A stretch of DNA of 64,000 nucleotides from Pardosa pseudoannulata (lineage: Eukaryota > Arthropoda > Arachnida > Araneae > Lycosidae). Within the stretch, counting starts at the first letter, position 1, and each line of letters opens with the position of its first letter. The DNA lies in NCBI GenBank assembly GCA_032207245.1, contig CM063508.1, forward strand, positions 95,105,539-95,169,538, given 5' to 3'. Positions 51,201 to 61,107 of the stretch are shown piece after piece. Position numbers and translations under genes: made by a program. The notes beneath the pieces were generated by a model. It had not been told where the DNA came from and did not search any database. It was given only the letters and a program-made list of their open reading frames with translations.

Positions 51201-53368
51201 TAAAAAAAGTAATGTATATTTAAAATAGCACATAAAGAAGCTTACTATTGTAAATATACATTAAATTATAATAATAGAAGAAGCTTACTAATAATAGAAT
51301 ATTAATAATAGAAGTAAATATACATTAAAATAAAAAATTTGAAACCCAGTGGCATTGGAGTAGAGCTTAGTGTTCCCAAGACACAGATCAGCATTTCAAT
51401 CCTCGACTCTGCCTTTCATCCCTTCAGTAGGTAGACAAACTGAAGACCAAGCATATTTGGGAACTAAATACTGGGGGTTCCATGTAAGGTTAGCCACCTA
51501 ACCAGGACATATATTTCACACCCCAAAGCCCTTGGTCTTGAAAATGGAGATAAGTGCTTTAGGCCATGGTCTGTAGTGCTGGGGAGTTCAATTTTTAGTT
51601 CAGACAATAATTTAAAATTTAATACTTTGAAATGTTTTATGGTTTTTGTTTTATCGAACCAATAAGTAAATTATATTGTTGTCTAATACAGTTAAATGAG
51701 ATGATAATAAAGTTCTAATAATTTCTAGTGAAAAAAACTCTATAACTAAGAAAAATTATAATTTTTTAAAGTTACTTAACCAAAGAAAATATTATATTCA
51801 TGCAATTTATTATTCCAAATTTCAGTCAATTTAAAACTTTAAGATGTACCAGTCTTTCTATATTTTATAATGTATATTTTAAAATGAATATTAATTATAT
51901 CACATAATACATAATTAAACATATACAAAATAACTGTATTAAGTATAATATTTTTCAAAATTTAACATGATGTGGATACAAACACAAACTAAGCATGAAA
52001 AATTTAAACTATTCAAAAATAGGCAAGACTATATGGGTTCATCAACAAAAATTAGCATCATAGCAGTAAATGCTCAGATGGGTTCAAATCTTTGGATTGT
52101 CAAATAATTTAATATCTAAGGAGGATAATGCTTTTCCTTAACACTTTAAATATCGAATGGGAATCTACAGAATTTTGGCTTTTCATTATAAAGACAATAT
52201 TGAACTAAAGGATTTAAAATGAGTATTTTGATTTTTAAGTCCAATTTTTAAGAATAGATTGCAATATGAACTGATATTTGGACACACTGCTACATTCAGT
52301 AAACATTTTATAAAATACGTATTTTTTTTTTTACTACGCGTATTTTTTACACACACACACAAAAAAAAAAATGCAGTATAAATTAACTGCATTAACCCTT
52401 TGACTGCTCATCCCGCGATTTCCACGGGCAATTCAAATGTAGCAAAATTTGCTCATCCCGCGATTTTCGCGGGCATGTGTTTTTCTTCCTTTATTAAGAA
52501 GCACATTCCGTCTTTTCACCGTTTAACCAGTGGAATAAATTATATACAGTAATAGAAATTTAATTAGGTAATAAATAGAATTAGGAAATAAATATAATCT
52601 AGAATTAATTAGGTAATGATTAGAACTACAGTTATATTAGATAATAGAATTATAGATAGTATGTTATAAATAGAAATTAACTGTATTTCAATTGAAATTT
52701 ATTAAAATATAAATTTTTCATGTGATAACATCTGAAATTAGTTTTCAGAAAGCTTAGTTTCTCATGATAAAAGTCAAAATAAAAATTCTTTTCTAGAAAA
52801 AATTAATATTTCAATTCTCCAATTTATATATATATTTAAACTATGCAACAAAAAATACGCAATTTTTAAAGAGATCTCTGTTTACAAATTGAGCAGTCAT
52901 GGGTTAAAAATTTCAACCTTGCATTCTGATTAAGGACGACCCAGAAATGAAAATACATAATGAAAATGAATAACAAAACTAGTATTAAAGAGATTATTAA
53001 AGAGATATACTAACAAAATATTGATACGTGACATATTGAATAAATATGACTAAAAGAAAAATTTGAGTTTATTCGGGTGTAAACACCGGTTAAATGCGTT
53101 TGACCATATATACAATACACCTGATTAGTAATAGAAAAACATAAATAACTCAAATGTTGCCAACCAGTGATAGACAAGAAAATATTTATTATTTTTACAA
53201 AGTGCAAACCTTTCATTTTTTAACGTATCGATAAATTCAAATTTAAATAAAACATTTATTTTCATTTAAATTATGCTTAAAAGTCAAGCACTTTCCAAGA
53301 AAATAATTCTGTTTCGTCAAAAAGAAAAAAAAACGAACTTTGCGAATCTGACGTTACTTGTTTCCCAT
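46478..53368 (-). CDS. MRPL55: mitochondrial ribosomal protein L55 (mL55); first exon tentative
   Basis: Two exons are secure: 50824-50980 (52 codons) and 46478-46633 (51 codons plus TAA), joined in phase 0 across a 4.2-kb intron. The protein has the mL55 hallmarks: KISREKYCRMYPTTVV, DGSSYTIRYPEPRKII, LPLYTADLSPEELQRHLDRK, and a basic tail ending HLWQTKNEK. It is a component of the mitochondrial large ribosomal subunit. The 50980 exon starts in phase 2, so a short upstream coding exon is needed. The best candidate I found is 53358-53368, ATGGGAAACAA followed by a GTAACG donor, which gives MGNK and a 107-residue protein whose first 25 residues are basic and lack acidic residues. That exon is inference; other first exons between 51 and 53.6 kb remain possible. 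The intron contains two LINE remnants and one SINE, with a second SINE in the upstream intron. Confidence 0.88.
47809..47858. repeat. (AT)n microsatellite
   Basis: An uninterrupted AT run in the MRPL55 intron at the left edge of a LINE remnant. Confidence 0.95.
47865..48480 (+). mobile_element. LINE remnant: RNase H tail and CPLC zinc knuckle, split by a microsatellite
   Basis: The plus strand reads FADILAKRGCDLQQPTPPVSY near 48020, typical of the end of a LINE RNase H domain. After an expanded AT array (48201-48320) it reads RLTCPLCSSGEKMDFNQLLE near 48390, the zinc knuckle that follows RNase H. Stops and frameshifts are present. It differs from the LINE at 14500-15700. Confidence 0.65.
48201..48320. 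repeat. interrupted (AT)n array inside the LINE remnant
   Basis: AT dinucleotides with periodic TTT interruptions. The array produces a spurious Tyr/Ile open frame. Confidence 0.95.
48900..49860 (+). mobile_element. RTE/CR1-type LINE, internally deleted, endonuclease plus C-terminal tail
   Basis: Endonuclease blocks are readable: NQIGKIKQVVNEM, YGLDILGIIEARW, RPVNERIIKASFYSRHAKLT, and DETHRHDMLILMGD. From about 49620 the sequence matches the post-reverse-transcriptase region (EGTHRQISRL, APDRKRKSGCPKLTWRQM), so the reverse transcriptase has been deleted. Several frameshifts. It lies in the MRPL55 intron. Confidence 0.75.
50574..50755 (-). repeat. degenerate tRNA-derived SINE
   Basis: On the minus strand: GGATTTGAATCCCATTACAG (box B-like), CATGGACATTTGTAG, GGGCTTTAAGCC and a GACTATAGTGCTTCCAACCA tail, following the 29551 SINE order. 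Confidence 0.7.
51341..51600 (+). repeat. second SINE-like repeat family
   Basis: A head reading GTGGCATTGGAGTAGAG, a box B-like TTTCAATCCTCG, and a 190-bp G+C-richer body ending TGTAGTGCTGGGGAGTTC. The layout resembles a tRNA-derived SINE, but the body differs from the 29551 family. Confidence 0.5.
52392..52907. mobile_element. piggyBac-like MITE
   Basis: Ends are TTAACCCTTTGACTGCTC and, inverted, TTAACCCATGACTGCTC. Two direct repeats near the left end each contain a hairpin of the form CCCGCGA-TTTT-TCGCGGG, perfect in the second copy. No coding capacity. Confidence 0.85.
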
Positions 53369-53615
53369 TGATGTACTGTTTGAAGCAGGTTAGAAAGACT
53401 TCATTGTTGACACTCAATGTTTACATACTAACACATGTCTATTGCAGCGGTTTTTAAAATTCATCATAAAAAATGCTTTTTAAAAATGACCAATTTCATT
53501 AAATTTTGATTTTTTGCAATTCTTTCAAATTTTTATATTGAACTATTAAATGTAGTTAACAACTTTTTAATTATGCCTTATGATGTAATATAGGTATAAT
53601 CCGATTTCAAATATA
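53369..53615. promoter_or_regulatory. possible shared promoter between MRPL55 and the ISXO2-like gene
   Basis: About 250 bp separates the tentative MRPL55 start (minus strand) from the ATG of the ISXO2-like gene (plus strand). The stretch has no recognisable transposon. No TATA box or initiator is assigned. The call depends on the tentative MRPL55 first exon. Confidence 0.3.
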
Positions 53616-54548
53616 ATGGCATATCTTGTAATCACTGGAAAATTCGACTACGCTTTTTTCGTTAATTTAGAAAGCAAAGGCCAGAAAAATGTTTTACAAT
53701 GGTGCATTGACATGAATTTGATATCCAAAGAATATGAATGCCCAGATTGTAAGATGCCCATGACATTGGAAGAAAGAAATGAAGACGTTGATGGTTTTGT
53801 TTGGGTTTGTCGTCAGGAGGACGATAATAAACATCTTGTTGAACGTTCTGTTAGAAAAGGGTCATTTTTTGAAAGAAGTACTTTAGATATAACTACTATT
53901 CTTCTTATGACTTACTTGTGGGTTAAAAAATCAACTTGTGAGTTTATAGAAGATGAATTAAATGTACCAAGTGCTACAATCATGGAATGGATGAATTTCT
54001 ATTTAGAAGTGTGTGTGAATGTATGCATCCGGCGAAATACACCAATTGGGGGTGATGGATGGATAGTGGAAATTAATGAGAGCAAGTTTCATAAAAAGAA
54101 AATTTCCATTAATGATGATGCAGTTGGTAAATGGGTGTATGTTGGCTATGAAAAGGAAACAGACAAAGGCTTTTATGAAGTAGTAGAAAAAAGAAGTGAA
54201 AAGTCCTTAGCTAAGGCTATTAAAAAATATATATTACCAGGTACTATATTAGTGTCTGAATGTTGGAAAGAATATGATTGTCTAGAGGATGATTACTTCG
54301 TAGACTTAAAAGAAACCCTTGATGTCAAATTTGAGGACCTTGGGGTAGGTGTCTATGGAAGCTCAATAATTGGGATGCGTAGACACATAAAGAGAACATT
54401 CAATGATATTAAGCTAATGTCGAAAGATTTTGATCTATACCTTGCTGAATACATGTTCCGACGAACAAATTCTGACAATCCTTATGATGTAATTCGCTCT
54501 TTTTTAAAAGAGCTTAGTGTCATATATCCCCCAAAAGTTAAAGACTAA
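53616..54548 (+). CDS. ISXO2/IS1595 (Merlin)-type transposase-domain protein, intact but apparently catalytically dead; candidate domesticated gene
   Basis: This is the only long uninterrupted open frame in the window: 310 residues, one exon. It has the family layout: an N-terminal zinc-ribbon remnant (CPDC 42-45, later Cys at 65), RKGSFFERSTL (80-90) matching the family's GSFFE block, a helix-turn-helix-like stretch at about 105-125, the catalytic-core strand WIVEINESKFHKK (149-161), YILPGTILVSECWKEY (205-220), and LYLAEYMFRR (274-283). In known family members the acidic sites read EIDES, SDCW and TIEG.W. Here they read EINES (Asn154), SECW (Glu215) and SIIGMR (Ile252), so the triad is altered at every position while the frame stays open. 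No terminal inverted repeats or 8-9 bp target duplication were seen. An ATTAAA signal lies at 54672-54677. Expression is untested. It could instead be a recently inactivated transposon copy. Confidence 0.85.
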   Translation: MAYLVITGKFDYAFFVNLESKGQKNVLQWCIDMNLISKEYECPDCKMPMTLEERNEDVDGFVWVCRQEDDNKHLVERSVRKGSFFERSTLDITTILLMTYLWVKKSTCEFIEDELNVPSATIMEWMNFYLEVCVNVCIRRNTPIGGDGWIVEINESKFHKKKISINDDAVGKWVYVGYEKETDKGFYEVVEKRSEKSLAKAIKKYILPGTILVSECWKEYDCLEDDYFVDLKETLDVKFEDLGVGVYGSSIIGMRRHIKRTFNDIKLMSKDFDLYLAEYMFRRTNSDNPYDVIRSFLKELSVIYPPKVKD

Positions 54549-54671
54549 GACTTAATATTTATTGCTAGCCTGCTTAATATAGATCTGTTAAGATTTAATC
54601 AGTTTACGAAAAACATGAATCGAAATTCTTAAGTGTTTGTGGGTATGATGTTTTTGTATATATTTTATACA

Positions 54672-54677
54672 ATTAAA
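54672..54677 (+). terminator. variant poly(A) signal ATTAAA after the ISXO2-like gene
   Basis: ATTAAA lies about 125 nt after the stop and directly abuts the hAT element that begins at 54678. It overlaps the presumed 8-bp hAT target duplication. Confidence 0.3.
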
Positions 54678-55480
54678 CAGGGTTGGAAAAAAAAATCATG
54701 ATTTTTTTTTTTTAAATCAAATTTATTTGATTTAAATCAGATTTATTTGATTATTTTTTTTTAATTCTCATTTTAATTATTGTTGTGTTTTTATATTTTT
54801 TTTTTCAATATACATGGAATAGTTTGTTATAAGTAACAACTTATCTATCTAGTATATTCTACACACTGATTACCTAAAATTAAATACCTAATTTTTAATC
54901 TAAATACATTTCATTATTTTGTAATTGCATGTTGCAAACTAAATAAGATGTAAATTTAAAGAACAAATTAAATATTCATTTAATGTCAATTATTTATTTA
55001 AAAAAAATCACAATTATTTCACTATTTTTTTAAGCTGCGAATTATGGATTTAACTGTTTCAATAAAAACATTAGTTTCGATGCCGTATCCACTCCTAATT
55101 TGTTATGAAGGCTAGAATGAATACCAAAAGAAGAAAACTGTCTTTCTATTCTAGCAGATAATGCCACAGCTGTTGTTATTTGGTAGATAAACTGGATTTC
55201 AAGTTCTGTAATAATTTCTATACCTCCCCAAACATAAAATGAATTCCACTAATCATAACTAGTAATTGTACCTACTCCACTACATACTTTCTGATTACAA
55301 CCCCCAAATTCTTGGAAAACATACTATCTATTTACACTTATATACTTATTGGTATTTCTGTGCTGACTGATTCCCAATTCTCCTGTCTTTGGAATATAGA
55401 ATTTAAGAGAAGTGAAAAAAAAATGATTTAAATCAATGATTTTTTAAAAAAATCAACTGATTTAAATCATGCCAACCCTG
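54678..55480 (-). mobile_element. hAT element fragment with C-terminal dimerisation domain
   Basis: The ends read CAGGGTTGG on both sides, flanked by CAATTAAA and CAAATAAA (7 of 8). Near 55030-55200 the minus strand encodes the hAT C-terminal dimerisation block: VALSARIERQFSSFGIHSS, then HNKLGVDTASKLMFLLKQLN. The rest of the transposase is missing. Confidence 0.85.
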
Positions 55481-55847
55481 CAAATAAATAATATTTATAT
55501 GAATAATTTAAAATATCCTAAAAAGAGAAAGCAAGCAAATTGAAATTTCTTAATTCATGAAATGATAATAGTACAATTATGAACTGTAATCATAAATGTG
55601 AAAAATTTTAGCTAAATTTTTCACTGTTTCATGTTTTTAAACAGGGATCTTAAGTGGTTGCAAAATTCCTGTAGTTTAATAAATTTGCCCAACAGTAAAT
55701 TAAAATATGGAACATTTTTAATATAGTTTATTAAACAAAATTTCATGGTCTGTATCATGATAAATATCTGGTATTTGTTTTCAAAATTTCATTATAGAGG
55801 ATATTTTTGATATTTTGAAGTAATCATCAGTGAGTCTTTGTTGACTA

Positions 55848-57535
55848 TAGGGGAGACCGGGGTAAAATGGACCATCCCCTATTATTTATTTTATTTATTA
55901 TTTTTAATGTTTAATACTTTGATACATAGATGACAGCACTGCAGTCTTGAAAATGAATGTGTAATTGTGTGTTTAGCTGACAATTTAGCCATTTTATTCT
56001 AGAAAGTTGATTTGTGATAGTCAGAAGTAAATATTTTCATCATAATATATCTTCTTCTCTTCATTTAAGAATTGTGATTTGGAGGATTTAACTTCTCACA
56101 ATAAAGAGCTAAGATGATGTATTATTATATTTAATGTAGCTAAAACAATTTAATATAAGATTAGTTCTTTTTTTCTGACACTTTTTGTCAGAATTACACA
56201 TGGGGTAAAATGGACCACCAGAACCTGGGGTAAAATGGACCATGGTCCATTTTCAGGTTGTGTTTTTTTTTATTTCTGTAATGCTTTCTAAATTGATTTT
56301 ATGTGTGATACTTTAAAAAACATGCAGGATTTAAAGTAACAGATATATGGCAATTCAATGAAAATGTCTTTAGGATATCCAATATCTCTCATCATATGTG
56401 ACTGATCAACCGTCACCAGATTTTGAATTAACAAGTACAGCTGATCGTCAACCAAGCACAGGTAATCAGCAACCAAATACATCACAATCAGTACAAAGTG
56501 AAAATCATCAGTTGAAAACAATATCACCTTTTGAATTACGCCCCTTGGCAAAAGCTAGCATGAGCAAGACAACAAAGAAACGAAAGAAGGGTGCATCAAA
56601 AATTCTAACTGATACACCAGTGAAAACGATGATTGAAAAAATGTCAAAGAGAAGGAAAAAAAATTAAAACAGAAAAATGCTGCTTTAGTTAAAGTTAGGA
56701 AGAATTTAGAAAAAATGTTAGTCTTAACTAAGCAGAAAAATGATAAAACTGTGAATTTTAAAGCAAATAAAGAAAATTTATGTGGATCAGAAAGTTCGAG
56801 TGATTCGGAAAATATGTCTGTTTATAGTGATACACAACACAGTGATAAAGAAAGCAATTCACAGCATGATGCTAATTCTGATAATGAATTAAAAGTTGGC
56901 AAGTATGTTTTGGTTAAATTTTTGACAAAAAAGAAAGTGGTTCATTTGGTTGGTTTAATAACAGAAAAAAATGATGAAGATTACGCTTGTGAAATTTATA
57001 AGGCAAAAACCTAATGAAAATGTGTTCATTTTCCCTGATAATGTTGATGAATCACTTGGAAATGTTCAAGATATTGTGATGAGTCTCCCAGATCCTACTG
57101 CTTCTCAAGAAAATAGCAGACTTTCAGTAACACACAAATCTTTTGGTGTATCATTCATTAACTTCAATATTCGCTAATATTATGCTTTATGTGTACAGAT
57201 TGAAGCTATAGAAAATAAATATAATACATTTTATGTTTTGTACTACTAAATAATGTACTACATTTAAGTTATCTGAAGAAATTTTTTCAGTCCATTTTAC
57301 CCCGTGCCATGGACCATTTTACCCCGGGGTCAGGGTAAAATGGTCCACTTTGTCACTTGCTATTAAAAAAATTATAATAAAAAAAGTAATTATAATAATT
57401 GGTTTTAACTGAGTGTAATATAAAGCCTAATATATAGGCAATGTGCATATATATTTTCAGATTAAAAAAATCATTAGTTTGAGAGCAAATACTCAAAATT
57501 TACAAAAGCGGACCATTTTACCCCGGTTTCCCCTA
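55848..57535 (+). mobile_element. pogo-like transposon, internally deleted, copy 2
   Basis: 1.69 kb, TA at both ends, termini GGGGAGACCGGGGTAAAATG and, inverted, GGGGAAACCGGGGTAAAATG. Frames at 56398-56667 and 56715-57177 encode the same C-terminal piece as copy 1 at 25331-27000, ending SVTHKSFGVSFINFNIR. GGGGTAAAATGGACC-type motifs recur inside, near 56200, 56227 and 57300-57335. It lacks the catalytic core at the same place as copy 1. Confidence 0.88.
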
Positions 57536-57860
57536 TATCAAAATATCAAATATATTTCTAAGTAAGAGATATTTTTAATATTTTCAAAAAGTTCATGATA
57601 TTTATGAATCCTGATATCAAACGATAAATATAAGCATCACTTTACAGTACTGAAAGAACATTTTTTTTCCCATCTTTCACTGTTCTTTTCAGTGTTTGGA
57701 AATTTATAGACTTTTGCTCTGACCCATAATTTGTGTAAATACCAGTTCTTACGATAATATAAAATGTAGGTAATACTACAAAAAACAAATTATTAATTTT
57801 TGATTTGTGCATTTTCATATCAAAAACAGAAAGAATGTTGAATACTGATTAAAGTAAAAT

Positions 57861-58576
57861 GCAATCATTTAACTATCAATGAAATGTTCAATTATAATTT
57901 ATTTATTCTATTTATAAAAATATTAATGAAATATATAGAAAATGTGAAAATTAAAATGTAATCTTATAAGAAATAATATAAATGTAATAGATACTTTTTA
58001 TGACCCAACATTTTTATAAAATGTTCTTAAAGATTGTAATGTAATCATTTAACTATCAATGAAATGTTCAATTATAATTTATTTAATCTATTTATAAAAA
58101 TATTAATAAAATATACAGAAAATGCGAAAATTAAAATGTAATCTTATAAGAAATAATATAAATGTGATACTTTTTATGACCCAACATTTTTATAAAATGT
58201 TCATAAAGATTGTAATGTAACCATTTAACTATCAATGAAATGTTCAATTATAATTTATTTAATCTATTTATAAAAATATTAATGAAATATATAGAAAATG
58301 TGAAAATTAAAATGTAATCTTATAAGAAATAATATAAATGTAATAGATACTTTTTATGACCCAACATTTTTATAAAATGTTCATAAAGATTGTAATGTAA
58401 TCATTTAACTATCAATGAAATGTTCAATTATAATTTATTTAATCTATTTATAAAAATATTAATAAAATATACAGAAAATGCGAAAATTAAAATGTAATCT
58501 TATAAGAAATAATATAAATGTAATATATACTTTTTATGACCCAACATTTTTATAAAATGTTCATAAAGATTGTAAA
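57861..58576 (+). repeat. four-copy tandem array, unit 176-180 bp
   Basis: Units start at 57861, 58041, 58217 and 58397, each with TTTAACTATCAATGAAATG and ATGACCCAACATTTTTATAA. Units 2 and 4 share variants (ATACAGAAAATGCG), as do 1 and 3 (ATAGAAAATGTG), implying duplication of a dimer. Diverged A+T-rich sequence follows to about 59400. Confidence 0.95.
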
Positions 58577-59556
58577 AATCAATTTTAATTTCAATGAAAT
58601 ATTTTTAAATAAAATTTAAAAAAATTATTAATATATAAATATAAATGCTTTATTAAAATTTTTATCATGTATAAAATGTATATTAAACATTTATTAAAAT
58701 CATTGTAAAAATTTCATAAGTTTATAAATTATAAATTATAAATCTAATAAAAGAAAATTACAGAAAATTAATATATGTAACTTATTTATAAATATGTCAA
58801 ATATTGTCTTTTAAATCTTCAAATGCTGATTTTTTATTTTTATATAATAAATAATTATTAATTACAGTTTAATTAAGAGTATTTAAATATTTTATAAAAA
58901 ATTTTGGATGGTATCAAATTAAAAAAATATTTTAAAATTTCCATTTATTTCATACGATAATAATAATGAAATGTTCTATTATAATATTTATATTTATACA
59001 GAAATGCAAAATTATTTAATAAAATTAAATGGTAAAGATTTTTTAAAAAGAAATATATTCTTGTCATAAAAAAAGATGTCTAAATATGATGTTGCTTTTT
59101 CATAACATATGAGTTTTGTAAATCTATAAATTTGTATGCTGAACAAGGCATATAGAAAATCAGTATAATATTTAATTAAAAAAATCAGATGTTATAAATA
59201 TAGAGAATTAAATAAAAAGTTTTAATATTACAAGTAAAAAATGAGAATATATATTGTAGTATTACAAATTACAAACCTCATTGTTATTTTTTTGTTAATA
59301 AAAGATTTATAAAAAATAGAACTTGTTTACCAGTTATATCAGTAATTTTGAAACAAAAATTATATATATTATGAAATTCATGTTTCAAGTTAAACAAGTT
59401 CACTCTTAACATTCTACATTTTAATTCATATTAAATGTTTTCTTACTTTTTATCAAACATAATTTACTTCTGTAATACATTATCTTTTCCTGAAAGACTA
59501 AATTAAGGTTTCTATTATTTATAAAACAGACAAAATATTAAACAAACATTGACTTT
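58577..59556. other. no gene seen; very A+T-rich
   Basis: Contains blocks faintly like the preceding 180-bp unit (ATGAAATGTTCTATTATAAT), probably old array copies. Nothing else was recognised. Confidence 0.4.
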
Positions 59557-59793
59557 AAATACCTTTAGTTTCATGCATAAAATTTTGATATATATCTGTC
59601 AGTCTAAAGATAATGGAATATGAGTTATAAGCGATTAAAAAGGGAACTCTTTTATAATAATAAAATAAATGAAAAAGACCAACACTCGCATAAGCTTTTA
59701 TCATAAGCGGAAAGATATTTGAATATTTGATGATAAGCGAATTATATGAGTCAGTCAGCGTGTAGATGTCAACACCTTTTCTCTTAGCTCTGC
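59557..59793 (-). other. candidate orphan exon of unknown gene
   Basis: An open frame lies between a good acceptor (T-rich tract then GTGGCAG) and a donor (AAAG followed by GTATTT). It encodes about 78 residues (GVDIYTLTDSYNSLIIKY, then a hydrophobic Phe/Tyr/Ile-rich stretch). No matching exons were found nearby and no family is recognised. Confidence 0.25.
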
Positions 59794-61107
59794 CACAAAA
59801 AAAAATGAAAAGTTGCAAGTTGCTTTTAATTGAAACTATGATTTAATAAACATATTATTATCAAGAAAGACTGTTTCATTTTTAAGACTGGACCATGTCA
59901 TATATATATGTAATACACACATTATAACGTGTATATGCTATGTTATAAGATGCTAAACTTTCTAATTCATCTGTGACTTAATGTTAGAGTCAGTTTGAAA
60001 ACAGGAAGTAAAGTACATTAAAACTATAGTAGGTAAACGTTTTTATCTTCAAAACCATTCAAGGAATTTCATTTCTATGATATTGAGCAATAGTGTTAAT
60101 GCAATCCACAAGAAAGTGTGAACAAGTTTTAAAAATCCTTTGCACATGATTTTGAAGTATCCTTTGAGAAGCAAGATTTGTGTTCAAACTGCTTTTTGAG
60201 GACACCAATAGGTACCAGAATCTTATGATTGGTACAGAAGTTAAGAATCGTTAGAATTTCTTCATTGTTGTAAAATGCGTACTATAACATGTCTATTATA
60301 AGCTGATCTTTGGTTATACTGCATATATCACATAGCCAGAATTATTTTTTAGAGTCCAAATAAGTGAGTTGATCTAAAAAAATTCAACACACACATACAA
60401 AATTCATAAATCTTATGCATCATAAATTTGTATGCATAGAAAAATATTTTATAGAATGGATCAGCGATGCTGAATAGGATTCATTGTATCTGAAAAATAT
60501 ATTTGCAATCCCATTGTGTCATATTTACACTTAATATTTACTTATAAGTATACTTGGCAAATACTGGAGAATATTTATGGAACAGTTTAATCAAACTCAA
60601 TCAATCAAAAAATTCATTGTGACAGAATTGAACTTAATCAAATTCAATTCGTCAAATTTAAATTAAAGTAATTTTATGAATAGCTAGGAAAATGAAAAAA
60701 TATTCAAAAAGGAATTGTAAATAATCCTTTTATTTTTCCTTTACAAAATTGCGTACTTTAACATGACAACAAAATTCGAAAACATTATGGCATAACCATT
60801 AATTTAACTACAAATAGTAGTAGGTTTTTTGTTTTTTTTTTTAGCTTTTAAAGCCAGCTTGGAAAACTTTATGCACATTTATAGTCATGCTCTATGTGCC
60901 AAAAATATGCTAAATTTTTCAACCTCTTGTGGCTAATTCTGTTGAAGAAATATATTTTTACTCTTTTCATGGTTGTAAAGTCTTTCACAAATGCAGTGGA
61001 AACTAGTACACAGATTTTAATACATTTAAAAAAAATCTTGTAAACATACATTGAAAATGTTTGAAGAGCACAATTTTCTTTCTGCTGAAAATACGTACTT
61101 TTGCATA
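59794..61107. other. no gene seen
   Basis: A+T-rich. A minus-strand frame of about 45 codons near 60130-60270 (ILTILNFCTNHKILVPIG) looks non-random but has no recognisable family. Confidence 0.35.

Noticed and set aside
53010..53216. MRPL55 first exon from the 68-codon frame
   Set aside because: Its possible donor would join exon 2 in the wrong phase and hit a stop.
56288..56551. 87-codon minus-strand frame
   Set aside because: Antisense shadow of the pogo-like C-terminal coding region; the same shadow appears in copy 1 at 26275-26499.
57861..58576. CRISPR-like array
   Set aside because: Units are 176-180 bp with no spacer-repeat alternation, and the genome is eukaryotic.
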